In this document: piece after piece, positions 1-7,582 of the stretch
Layout: each line of letters opens with the position of its first letter
Position numbering within the stretch: position 1 is the first letter of the stretch
Assembly: GCF_014874095.1 (NCBI RefSeq)
Contig: NZ_JADBEB010000001.1
Span: 6,200,001 to 6,264,000 of the forward strand
DNA from: Plantactinospora soyae
Lineage (GTDB): Bacteria; Actinomycetota; Actinomycetes; Mycobacteriales; Micromonosporaceae
Direction: 5' to 3'
DNA: 64,000 nucleotides
Position numbers and translations under genes: made by a program
The notes under the pieces: model-generated
The model's input: only the letters and a program-made list of their open reading frames with translations
The model's database searches: none
What the model was told of the DNA's origin: nothing

Positions 1-333
1 TGCGCGGACCCCCGGGGCGTCCGGCACGTCCGCGCGGTCGTCGACCGGATCGCGGTGGCCCTGGCCGCCGACGCGGTGCCCGGGACGGGCGGAACCGTCG
101 CCGCCCGGGCCGGAACCGTCGCCGCCCGGGCCGGTGCCGCCGCCGCCCGGGTCGAGCGGTTGCTCGCCGGGGCCGGCCTGGCCCCCCTCGACGAGTTGCC
201 GGTCGACGCCCACGATCTGGCCGTCGAGGCCCTCAACTACCCCCGATGCCACGACAATCCGCGCCGGCTGGACGTCCCCGTCCTCCGCCGGCTCCTCGGC
301 ACTCCGCTGGGACTGGAGGAGTCATGCTCGTAG
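1..333 (+). CDS. phpC: Iron-containing alcohol dehydrogenase, 3' end (PhpC-like phosphonoacetaldehyde reductase), partial
   Basis: Only the last ~110 codons are present; the frame is open from base 1 to the TAG at 331-333. The C-terminal segment (LAVEALNYPRCHDNPRR followed by VPVLRRLLG) has the pattern of group III iron-containing alcohol dehydrogenases, which end in a helix, an 'NPRP' turn and a last helix. In phosphinothricin (PTT) producers the PhpC member of this family reduces phosphonoacetaldehyde to 2-hydroxyethylphosphonate, the substrate of the next gene. The 3' end overlaps the phpD start by 10 bases, so the two are probably translationally coupled. An alanine-rich 7-residue repeat (GTVAARA, GTVAARA, GAAAARV) interrupts the domain. 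The PhpC assignment rests mostly on context. Confidence 0.72.
   Translation, partial: CADPRGVRHVRAVVDRIAVALAADAVPGTGGTVAARAGTVAARAGAAAARVERLLAGAGLAPLDELPVDAHDLAVEALNYPRCHDNPRRLDVPVLRRLLGTPLGLEESCS
91..153 (+). repeat. Three in-frame 21-bp tandem repeats inside the phpC-like gene
   Basis: Units 91-111 and 112-132 are identical and 133-153 is a diverged copy. They encode GTVAARA, GTVAARA and GAAAARV. The period keeps the reading frame, so this reads as a coding minisatellite in a surface loop. Confidence 0.85.
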
Positions 334-1664
334 ACCCGTTCAAGGTCGCGCACTGGATGAACGCCCGCAAGCACACCTCGGCGCAGGTCGCCGAGCTGGC
401 CGGGATGCCCGGGGGAGCGTTGACCGACCTGCTCGGCGGCGGCGTCGCCGAGGTCGACGACGCGCTGCTGGGCCGCATCGCGCTGGCGCTGCGCGTCGAC
501 CCGGCCCAACTCTGCGCCCAGGGCGCCCGGGACCTCACCGTGGTGCACCAGTCGGCGGACGGGCTGGCCGCGACCTGCCGGCCGATCCAGCGCGACGGCA
601 TCCACTTCTACAACTACTACTCGATGGCGGCGCCGCCCGGCCGGGTGGCACCGGTCATCCTCGACATCCTCTGCCCGGCCGACCGGCTGCCCGCGCTCAA
701 CAACGGGCACCTGGAGCCGGCCATCACCGTCAACCTGGGACCCGGCGACATCCACGGCCGCTGGGGCCGGGAACTCACCCCGCAGACCTGGCAGGTGCTG
801 CACGCCAACCCCGGCGACGACCCGTGGATCGTCGGCGACTCGTACGTCGAACCGTCGTACTGCCCGCACAGCTACTCGCTCGCCGGCACCGCCCCGGCCC
901 GGATCGTCTCCTACACCGGACAGTCGAACATGGCGCCGGTGATCGAGGAGGCGAACGCCTGGTCCGACAGCGCCTACGCCCGGTACCTCGAACTGCTCGA
1001 CGGCGGGCTGCCCCCGGGTGACCTGCTGGACCTGCTGCTGGCCCGGCGCGGTCACCAACGGTCCTCCGCCGCGGCCGCGATCGGCCTCGACCCGGCGGCG
1101 CTGGACAAGGCGATCAGCGATCCGGTGGCCGGGATCCCCGTGCTCCGGGCCCTGGCCCGGACCGTGGGACTGGACTACCGGCTGCTGCTGCCGGCCGAGC
1201 GGAGCCACGACGAGGTCGGCAAGTCGTACCGGGACGTGCCGGGCGCCCGCGCGTCGCGCCGACGGCTCGGCCCGTACGAGGTGGCGTCGATGGCGAGCGC
1301 CCCGCACCTGCCCGACCTCACCGGGCTCTACCTGCTGGTCGACTCCGACGGGTCCGAGTCGCCCGGTGCCGACCTGGTGGAATCGGCGGAGTCGCACTAC
1401 TTCGTCGCCTCCGGTGTCCTCACCCTTGACTGGGACGACGCGCAGGGGCAGCGCCAGCGCACCACCCTCACCGCCGACGGCTCGGCGTGGGTCGGCCCGT
1501 TCGTCCGGCACCGCTGGTCCGGCGACGGCGCACTGCTGAAGTTCGGCTCCGGGTCGCACGTCGGCTATCTCGACCTGGTCGAACTGACCAACACGTACGC
1601 ACCGGCGGCCACCGCCCGGCGGGGCCGCCGCGACCTGTCCAGCTGGGGCTACGACGAGGGTTAG
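324..1664 (+). CDS. phpD: 2-hydroxyethylphosphonate dioxygenase (HEPD, PhpD)
   Basis: 446 aa, close to characterised HEPD (443 aa). The family is a mononuclear non-haem iron double-cupin enzyme that cleaves 2-hydroxyethylphosphonate to hydroxymethylphosphonate and formate with O2. The published HEPD residues fall at the same numbers here: iron ligands His129 (NNGHLEP), Glu176 and His182 (YVEPSYCPHSY), and substrate-site Lys16, Arg90, Tyr98 and Asn126. Glu at 176, not Gln, argues for HEPD rather than methylphosphonate synthase. ATG 324 was chosen because GGAGGA lies at 315-320 and it restores family length; the open frame extends upstream without a comparable site. A second cupin covers roughly residues 250-430. 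It is followed 9 bases later by phpE. Confidence 0.95.
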   Translation: MLVDPFKVAHWMNARKHTSAQVAELAGMPGGALTDLLGGGVAEVDDALLGRIALALRVDPAQLCAQGARDLTVVHQSADGLAATCRPIQRDGIHFYNYYSMAAPPGRVAPVILDILCPADRLPALNNGHLEPAITVNLGPGDIHGRWGRELTPQTWQVLHANPGDDPWIVGDSYVEPSYCPHSYSLAGTAPARIVSYTGQSNMAPVIEEANAWSDSAYARYLELLDGGLPPGDLLDLLLARRGHQRSSAAAAIGLDPAALDKAISDPVAGIPVLRALARTVGLDYRLLLPAERSHDEVGKSYRDVPGARASRRRLGPYEVASMASAPHLPDLTGLYLLVDSDGSESPGADLVESAESHYFVASGVLTLDWDDAQGQRQRTTLTADGSAWVGPFVRHRWSGDGALLKFGSGSHVGYLDLVELTNTYAPAATARRGRRDLSSWGYDEG

Positions 1665-1673
1665 GAGGCAACG

Positions 1674-2738
1674 ATGCGAGTGGTCTACACCGACCCGGCC
1701 TGGGCGCTCGACGCCCGCGGCCGACCCGATCCGAGCCGCGCCGACCTGGAACGCGGCATCCTCGGACCGGAGGTCAGCGTCGAGTTCGGTCCGTTCGAGA
1801 GCGGAACCGACCCCGGTCCGGCCGATGGTGCCCAGGTCGGACCGAGTGCCGACGGCGGCTTCGTGACCTGCGGCGACCAGCTGTTCGAGGCCGCCCGGGG
1901 GGCCGACGCACTGGTCATCTACCGGTGCCAGGTCACCTCGGAACTCGTCGAGGCACTCCGACCCAGCTGCCGGGTGGTCGCCCGCAGCGGCGTCGGCTTC
2001 GACAACCTCCGTCCCGACCTGCTGGCCACGGCCGGCATCTACGGATTCAACGTGCCGGACTACTGCGGTGACGAGGTGAGCACCCACACCGTGGCGCTGC
2101 TGCTCGGCCTGGAGCGGCAGATCTGCGTACAGGACCGGCTGGTCCGGGACAACCGGTGGGGGATCCACCGGGGTGGCATACCGCGCCGCACCGCGGAGCG
2201 TACGGTCGGGATCGTCGGTTTCGGCCGGATCGGCCGGGCCAGCGCCCGCAAGCTCCAGCCGTTCTACCACCGGGTCCTGGCCCACGACCCGTACGTGGCG
2301 GCCGACCTGATGGCCAGCCACGGCGTCGCCCCGGTTCCGAGCCTCCGCGAGTTGTTCGCCCGGTCGGACGCCGTGGTGATCCACGCGGCGCTGACCCCGG
2401 AAACGGACGGGCTGGTCGGCGCGGCGGCGCTCGGGGCCGCCGGCCCGGGAAGCCTGCTGGTCAACACGGCCCGGGGACGACTCGTCGACACCAAGGCCGT
2501 GCTCGACGCGCTCGACACGGGCCAACTCGCCGGCTTCGCCTCCGACGTCTTCGCGCCGGAGGACCCGAACGCCTCACCCACCGCCCGCAAGTTGCTCGCC
2601 CGGAACGACGTGATCGTCAGCTCCCATCGCGCGTTCCTGTCCGCCGAATCCGAGTTGAGCCTGCGCCGCCGCATCGCCGCGGGCGTCCGTGCGGTGCTCG
2701 TCGACGACGCGCCGCCGCCCGAGGGACGGCTGGCGTGA
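1674..2738 (+). CDS. phpE: D-2-hydroxyacid dehydrogenase-family oxidoreductase (PhpE-like hydroxymethylphosphonate dehydrogenase)
   Basis: 354 aa member of the 3-phosphoglycerate dehydrogenase superfamily. It shows the NAD-binding motif VGIVGFGRIG at about 178-187, the catalytic Arg in NTARGR (~267), an acidic residue near 296 and the catalytic His in SSHRAF (~318). In PTT biosynthesis the homologue PhpE oxidises hydroxymethylphosphonate to phosphonoformaldehyde, the step after HEPD. An AGGAG-type site (1662-1667) precedes ATG 1674. Its position between phpD and PEP mutase supports the role; from sequence alone it could only be called a D-2-hydroxyacid dehydrogenase. Confidence 0.88.
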   Translation: MRVVYTDPAWALDARGRPDPSRADLERGILGPEVSVEFGPFESGTDPGPADGAQVGPSADGGFVTCGDQLFEAARGADALVIYRCQVTSELVEALRPSCRVVARSGVGFDNLRPDLLATAGIYGFNVPDYCGDEVSTHTVALLLGLERQICVQDRLVRDNRWGIHRGGIPRRTAERTVGIVGFGRIGRASARKLQPFYHRVLAHDPYVAADLMASHGVAPVPSLRELFARSDAVVIHAALTPETDGLVGAAALGAAGPGSLLVNTARGRLVDTKAVLDALDTGQLAGFASDVFAPEDPNASPTARKLLARNDVIVSSHRAFLSAESELSLRRRIAAGVRAVLVDDAPPPEGRLA

Positions 2739-2788
2739 ACACCACCGGTCGCCACCCGCAGCCAGCTCGACACTTCTTTGGAGGAACG

Positions 2789-3757
2789 TTGACCACATCG
2801 GAAGACACCGGTCCGGGCCCGACCACCGACCAGCGCGGCGGCGCCGGCTCGCCCGGCGACCAACTCCGCCGGCTGCTCGTCGACGAGGCGCCCTGCGTCC
2901 TGATGGGGGTGCACGACGGGCTCAGTGCCCGGATCGCGGTCGAGGAGGGTTTCCGCGCGCTCTGGGCGTCCGGGCTCTGCATCTCCACCGCCCTCGGGGT
3001 ACGCGACAGCGACGAGGCGTCCTGGACGCAGCTGCTGAACAGCGTCGAGAGCATGGTGGACAACACCCGGGTACCGGTGCTCGTCGACGGCGACACCGGC
3101 CACGGCAACTTCAACACCGCACGCCGGTTCGCCAGCCGTGCCGAGCGGATCGGTGCCGCCGGAGTCTGCTTCGAGGACAAGACCTTCCCCAAGATGAACT
3201 CCTTCTTCGGGGCGGGCCATGAACTGGTGCCGGTGGCCGAGTTCTGCGGAAAAATCAAGGCCTGCAAGGACGGGCAGCAGGACCCGGGCTTCGTCGTCGT
3301 CGCGCGTACCGAGGCGTTCATCGCCGGGCAGCCGGTCGACGAGGCGGTGGCCAGGGCCGAGGCGTACGCGGCAGCCGGAGCGGACGCCATCTTCGTGCAC
3401 TCCCGGCAACCGACGGCGGTGGAGATCGCCGCCTTCTCCGCCCGATGGCACGGCCGGGTGCCGATCGTGATCGCACCGACGACGTACCACCGGACCACGC
3501 TGGACGAGTTCCACCAGCTCGGGGTCGGCGGGGTCATCTGGGCGAACCAGAGCATGCGGGCCGCGTTCAGCGCCATGCGCAAGGCCTGCCGGGACATGCG
3601 GTCGAGCGGGGTGATCAGCGGCGTCGAGGAGGAGATCGCCTCGCTGAAGGAGATCTTCGCGCTGCTGGGCTACGAGGACCTGGAGCGGGAGGAGCGGCGG
3701 TACGCCTCCTTCGACCCGCCGGTGCTGTCCACGGTGACCGGGGGGAACGCTCCATGA
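2789..3757 (+). CDS. aepX: Phosphoenolpyruvate phosphonomutase
   Basis: 322 aa from TTG 2789. PEP mutase converts PEP to phosphonopyruvate, the C-P bond-forming entry step of nearly all phosphonate pathways. The diagnostic EDKxxPKxNS signature is intact as EDKTFPKMNS (about 129-138), and the metal site DGDTGHGN lies at about 100-107 of the (beta/alpha)8 isocitrate-lyase-like barrel. The start is uncertain: TTG 2789 follows GGAGGA by only 3 bases, while an in-frame GTG at 2735 overlaps the phpE stop but lacks a good ribosome site. It overlaps the decarboxylase gene by 4 bases (ATGA). Confidence 0.95.
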   Translation: MTTSEDTGPGPTTDQRGGAGSPGDQLRRLLVDEAPCVLMGVHDGLSARIAVEEGFRALWASGLCISTALGVRDSDEASWTQLLNSVESMVDNTRVPVLVDGDTGHGNFNTARRFASRAERIGAAGVCFEDKTFPKMNSFFGAGHELVPVAEFCGKIKACKDGQQDPGFVVVARTEAFIAGQPVDEAVARAEAYAAAGADAIFVHSRQPTAVEIAAFSARWHGRVPIVIAPTTYHRTTLDEFHQLGVGGVIWANQSMRAAFSAMRKACRDMRSSGVISGVEEEIASLKEIFALLGYEDLEREERRYASFDPPVLSTVTGGNAP

Positions 3758-4938
3758 TCCGTGCCGAAGAGCTGATGGGGGCACTGGTCGACCACGCGGT
3801 GACGATGGTGACCGGGGTGCCGTGCTCCTTCCTCACCCCGGTCATCAACCGGGCCATCGGCGATCCGAGGGTGCGCTACCTCGCCGCCACCCAGGAGGGC
3901 GAGGCGGCGGCCATCGCGGCCGGTGCCTGGCTGGGCGGCGGGCTCGGCTGTGTCATCAGTCAGAACTCCGGTCTCGGCAACATGGTCAACCCGTTGACCT
4001 CGCTGCTGCACCCGGCCGGCATCCCGGCGCTGCTGCTGGTCACCTGGCGGGGCGAACCCGGCCGTCCCGACGAGCCGCAGCACGGGCTGATGGGGCGGAT
4101 CACTCCGGGGCTGCTCGACCTGATGGAGGTGCCGCACGCGACGCTGCCGGCCGACCCGGAGGCGTTGTCCGGCGCGTTCGCGGTGGCCACCGGCGAGCTG
4201 CTCCGGGCCGGCCGGCCGTACGCCTTCGTGATTCCGAAGGGGACGGTCGCGGCGGAGCCGCTGAACGAGTCCGCGCTGTCCCGGCGTACCGGCCGGATCG
4301 TCCGGCACCTGCCCGACGGGCCGGCACCGAGCCGGTGGGCGGCGCTGGAGTGCCTGCTGTCCGAGTTGCCGGAGAGTGCCGCCGTCGTCTCGACCACCGG
4401 GATGACCAGTCGGGAGCTGTACGAGATCGCCGACCGGGAACAGCACTTCTACCTGGTCGGCGCGATGGGTTCGGCCGGGGCGGTGGGACTCGGGGTGGCC
4501 GCGCACACCACCCGACCGGTGGTGGTCGTGGACGGCGACGGCGCCCTGCTGATGCGGCTCGGCGGGCTGGCCACGATCGGGGCGTACGGGGGTGACAATC
4601 TCGTGCACGTCGTACTGGACAACGGCGTGCACGACTCGACCGGCGGCCAGCGGACGCTGGCGTCCACCGTGGACTTCGTCGCCGCCGCTGCCGCCTGCGG
4701 CTACCGGCAGCTACACGACTGCACCCGGCCCGAGGCGTTCCGGGTGGCGATCGGGGCCGCACTGGCCGGCCCCGGGCCGAGCCTGGTCCGGCTCCGCACC
4801 AGACCGGGCTCGCGCAGTGGGCTGGGCCGGCCGGCGGTGACTCCGGCGCAGGTCGCCCGGCGGTTCCGCCGGTTCGTCACCACCGCCCCGACCGGCGGAC
4901 GGGTGGGCGCGGACGAGGTGCTGGGAGTCGTGGCGTGA
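3754..4938 (+). CDS. aepY: Phosphonopyruvate decarboxylase (ThDP-dependent)
   Basis: 394 aa, usual length for Ppd/AepY. It decarboxylates phosphonopyruvate to phosphonoacetaldehyde, which pulls the unfavourable PEP mutase equilibrium forward. The ThDP/Mg motif starts with GDGALLMRLGG and ends in the LDN Asn about 30 residues on (roughly 260-290). The N-terminal half carries a TQEGEA segment whose Glu is probably the cofactor-activating residue. ATG 3754 overlaps the aepX stop (ATGA) and its own stop overlaps the next gene (GTGA). Confidence 0.93.
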   Translation: MIRAEELMGALVDHAVTMVTGVPCSFLTPVINRAIGDPRVRYLAATQEGEAAAIAAGAWLGGGLGCVISQNSGLGNMVNPLTSLLHPAGIPALLLVTWRGEPGRPDEPQHGLMGRITPGLLDLMEVPHATLPADPEALSGAFAVATGELLRAGRPYAFVIPKGTVAAEPLNESALSRRTGRIVRHLPDGPAPSRWAALECLLSELPESAAVVSTTGMTSRELYEIADREQHFYLVGAMGSAGAVGLGVAAHTTRPVVVVDGDGALLMRLGGLATIGAYGGDNLVHVVLDNGVHDSTGGQRTLASTVDFVAAAAACGYRQLHDCTRPEAFRVAIGAALAGPGPSLVRLRTRPGSRSGLGRPAVTPAQVARRFRRFVTTAPTGGRVGADEVLGVVA

Positions 4939-5690
4939 GCGGTGTCCGGGTGACCTTCGCCGGTTCGGGTGACGCGTTCGGCAGCGGCGGGCGGTTGCAG
5001 GCCTGCGTACACCTGAGTCCGGTGGACGGACCGCCGATCCTGCTCGACTGCGGGGCGACCGCCCTGGTCGGGCTGAAGCGGCACGGCATCGAGCCGAACG
5101 ACGTCGGCACGGTGGTGCTCTCGCACCTGCACGGCGACCATTTCGCCGGGCTGCCGTACCTGATCCTCGACGGTCAGTTCCGGCGCCGGACCGGCCCGCT
5201 GGAGGTGATCGGGCCACCGGGCACGGAGGAACGGCTGCGGCAGGTCATGGAGCTGCTCTTTCCCGGCTCGACCCGGATCACCCGACGGTTCGAGGTGACG
5301 GTCCACGAGATCGAGCCGCACGGTCGGCTCGATCTCGCGGGGCTGTCGGTGCAGGCGTACCCGGCGGAGCACTTCGCCGGTGCGCCCGCGCTCTCCCTGC
5401 GGATCGGGCTCGGCGGCCGGGTCATCGCCTACAGCGGCGACACCGCCTGGACCGACACCCTGATCACCGTTGCCGACGGGGCGGACCTGTTCATCTGCGA
5501 GGCGTACACGTCCACCCGGGCGGTGCCGTTCCACCTGCACCTGCCGATGCTCCGGGACAACCTTCCCCGGCTCACCTGCCGGCGGATTGTCCTCACCCAC
5601 GCCGGGCCCGACGTCCTCGCCCGGGCCGGCGAACTCGACCTCGAAGCGCACCTCGAACTGGCCGACGACGACCGCGTCATCGACATATAG
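4935..5690 (+). CDS. Metallo-beta-lactamase-fold hydrolase (RNase Z/PhnP-like) within the phosphinate cluster
   Basis: 251 aa. The metal motif HLHGDH is at about 57-62, followed by further ligands in AEH (~140s) and SGDTAW (~160s), and a terminal His (LTHAGP). The architecture is closest to RNase Z/PhnP-type phosphodiesterases, not beta-lactamases. I do not recall an equivalent in the PTT gene set. A phosphodiester- or phosphonate-ester-cleaving role, for example on a CMP-phosphonate, is an inference from fold and context. It is coupled to aepY by a GTGA overlap and followed by phpF after 17 bases. Confidence 0.82.
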   Translation: MSGVRVTFAGSGDAFGSGGRLQACVHLSPVDGPPILLDCGATALVGLKRHGIEPNDVGTVVLSHLHGDHFAGLPYLILDGQFRRRTGPLEVIGPPGTEERLRQVMELLFPGSTRITRRFEVTVHEIEPHGRLDLAGLSVQAYPAEHFAGAPALSLRIGLGGRVIAYSGDTAWTDTLITVADGADLFICEAYTSTRAVPFHLHLPMLRDNLPRLTCRRIVLTHAGPDVLARAGELDLEAHLELADDDRVIDI

Positions 5691-5707
5691 ACGATCTGGA
5701 GGATCCG

Positions 5708-6256
5708 GTGGACCACCCCTACCCACTTGGCGTCATCCACGGCAGGTTCCAACCCCTGCACCTCGGACACCTGGAATACCTGCTCGCCGGTGCCGACCGC
5801 TGCGACACCCTCGTCGTGGGCATCACCAACCCGGACCCGTGGCAGACCGCCGAGGAAGCCACCGACCCGGTACGCGGATCGGTGGAGGCGAACCCGTGTA
5901 CGTACTACGAGCGGTACCTGATGGTGGAGGCCGCGCTCACGCAGGCGGGCGTTCCGGACCACCGGCTGCGGATCGTGCCGTTCCCGCACAGCTTCCCGGA
6001 GCGGCTGCGTTACTACGCGCCGCCGGAAGCCGTCTACCTGCTGACCATCTACGACGACTGGGGCGCGGAGAAGCTCACCCGACTGGGCGCGCTCGGCCTG
6101 ACCACCGAGGTGATGTGGCGCCGGGTCGAGAAGCCGATCAGCGGCGGCCGGGTACGCCGGGCCATCGCCGCGGACGACGACTGGGAGCAGTTGGTGCCGC
6201 CCGCCGTGGCCACCGTGATCAAGGAGTGTGGGATCGATGCGCGAATCCGTGGTTGA
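5708..6256 (+). CDS. phpF: Nucleotidyltransferase, NMN-adenylyltransferase family (PhpF-like, CMP-phosphonoformate synthesis)
   Basis: 182 aa single-domain nucleotidyltransferase. HGRFQPLHLGH (11-21) contains the HxGH signature, and ISGGRVRR near 146-153 is the ISxxxxR motif. In PTT biosynthesis PhpF uses CTP to activate phosphonoformate as CMP-5'-phosphonoformate. GTG 5708 is supported by GGAGG at 5698-5702. The 3' end overlaps phpG by 20 bases. A generic NMN/pantetheine adenylyltransferase role is possible by fold, but the neighbours argue for PhpF. Confidence 0.87.
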   Translation: MDHPYPLGVIHGRFQPLHLGHLEYLLAGADRCDTLVVGITNPDPWQTAEEATDPVRGSVEANPCTYYERYLMVEAALTQAGVPDHRLRIVPFPHSFPERLRYYAPPEAVYLLTIYDDWGAEKLTRLGALGLTTEVMWRRVEKPISGGRVRRAIAADDDWEQLVPPAVATVIKECGIDARIRG

Positions 6257-7580
6257 CCGGGCGGACCCGGCGGACTCCGGTGCGGGCGCCGGCCGGGTCT
6301 TCGTGGTCGCGCTCTGCGGGGGCGGTGACCGGCCGATCGCGGAGTTGGCCGACCGGACCCCGTTCGAGGCGGCGGCCACCCCGCACCTGGACGAGCTGGC
6401 CCGGGACGGATGCAGCGGCCTGCTGGAGGTGATCCGGGCCGACGTGCCGCCGGAGTCGGACTCCGGCGCGATGGCCCTGCTCGGGTACGACCCGGTGCGC
6501 TACTACACCGGCCGGGGGCCGCTGGAGGGGCTGGGGATGGACTTCTGGGACGCCGACGGCTTCTCGGTGGCGTTCCGGATCAACTTCGCCAGCTGGCAGC
6601 CGGACACCGGTCGGCTGGACCGACGTACGTCCCGTGATCTGTCGGACGACGAACTCGAGGCCCTGGTGACGAGCGTCCGGGCCGAGGTACGCCTGACCGA
6701 CGACGTGGCGGTCCGGCTGACCGGCTTCGGCCGGCACCGGGGAATCCTGGCCCTGACCAGCCGGACGGTGCCGCTCTCCGGCCGGGTCACCAACACCGAC
6801 CCCGGGTTTGTCGCACTCGGCCCGTTCGGGGTACCGGTCGCCGATCCTCCCACGACACCGCTGCGCTGCCGGCCGGCACCGGGCCTCGACGGTACGCCGT
6901 CCGGCCTGAACGCCGAGGGCACCGCGCGGCTGGTGAACCAGTTCGTCGAACGCAGTGCCGCCGTGCTGGAGAACCATCCGGTGAACCTGGCCCGCCGGGC
7001 GGCCGGCCGACGGCCGGCGAACCTGATCCTGGTCCGCGACGGCGGCGACACCCTGCCGGTCCTGCCCTCCTTCGCCGCCGAGCGCGGCCTGCGGCTGTCG
7101 ATGTACGGGCAGGTGCCGGCCGAGCGTGGGCTCGCCCGACTGATCGGGGCGAGGTTCACCGTCGCCCGGGCCGGGCCGGGGGAGGACGACCGGTCGTTCT
7201 ACCGCACGCTGCTGCCGGCGTTGCTGGACGATCCCGCCGATGTCGTCTTCGTACACCTCAAGGGGCCCGACGAGCCGGGACACGACGGCCGGCCGCACGA
7301 CAAGGTGACGGCGATCGGCGACATCGACGGCGGCTTCGTCGGTCCGCTGCGCGCCCGGCTCGGCCCGCTGGACACCCTCGTCGTCACCTGTGACCACGCC
7401 ACCCCGTGCGAGCTGGGCATCCACGCGCCGGACCGGGTGCCGACGGTGGTCACCGGCCCCGGCGTACGACCGGACGGGGTGACCGGGTTCGGCGAGCGGG
7501 CCGCCGCCGGTGGTGGTCTTCCGGCCGCTCGGGCCAGCGAACTGCTGCCCTGGCTGCTCCGGCTGCGTAAGGGGCGCTGA
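6237..7580 (+). CDS. phpG: Cofactor-independent phosphoglycerate mutase homologue, archaeal type (PhpG-like)
   Basis: 447 aa, alkaline-phosphatase superfamily. It aligns by eye to archaeal-type iPGM: DRP (31-33), PPESDSGAMALLGYDP with the phosphorylatable Ser, YYTGRGPLEGLG, HLKGPDEPGHDG (one metal site) and TCDHATPCELGIH (the other). The first metal-binding Asp of the usual DGMxDRP is Cys27 here (CGGGDRP), so normal PGM catalysis may be impaired or altered. PTT clusters carry a similar gene whose step is not settled; supplying 2-phosphoglycerate to PhpH is one proposal. ATG 6237 was preferred over GTG 6228 because of spacing from AAGGAG (6221-6226). Confidence 0.85.
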   Translation: MRESVVDRADPADSGAGAGRVFVVALCGGGDRPIAELADRTPFEAAATPHLDELARDGCSGLLEVIRADVPPESDSGAMALLGYDPVRYYTGRGPLEGLGMDFWDADGFSVAFRINFASWQPDTGRLDRRTSRDLSDDELEALVTSVRAEVRLTDDVAVRLTGFGRHRGILALTSRTVPLSGRVTNTDPGFVALGPFGVPVADPPTTPLRCRPAPGLDGTPSGLNAEGTARLVNQFVERSAAVLENHPVNLARRAAGRRPANLILVRDGGDTLPVLPSFAAERGLRLSMYGQVPAERGLARLIGARFTVARAGPGEDDRSFYRTLLPALLDDPADVVFVHLKGPDEPGHDGRPHDKVTAIGDIDGGFVGPLRARLGPLDTLVVTCDHATPCELGIHAPDRVPTVVTGPGVRPDGVTGFGERAAAGGGLPAARASELLPWLLRLRKGR

Positions 7581-7582
7581 GG

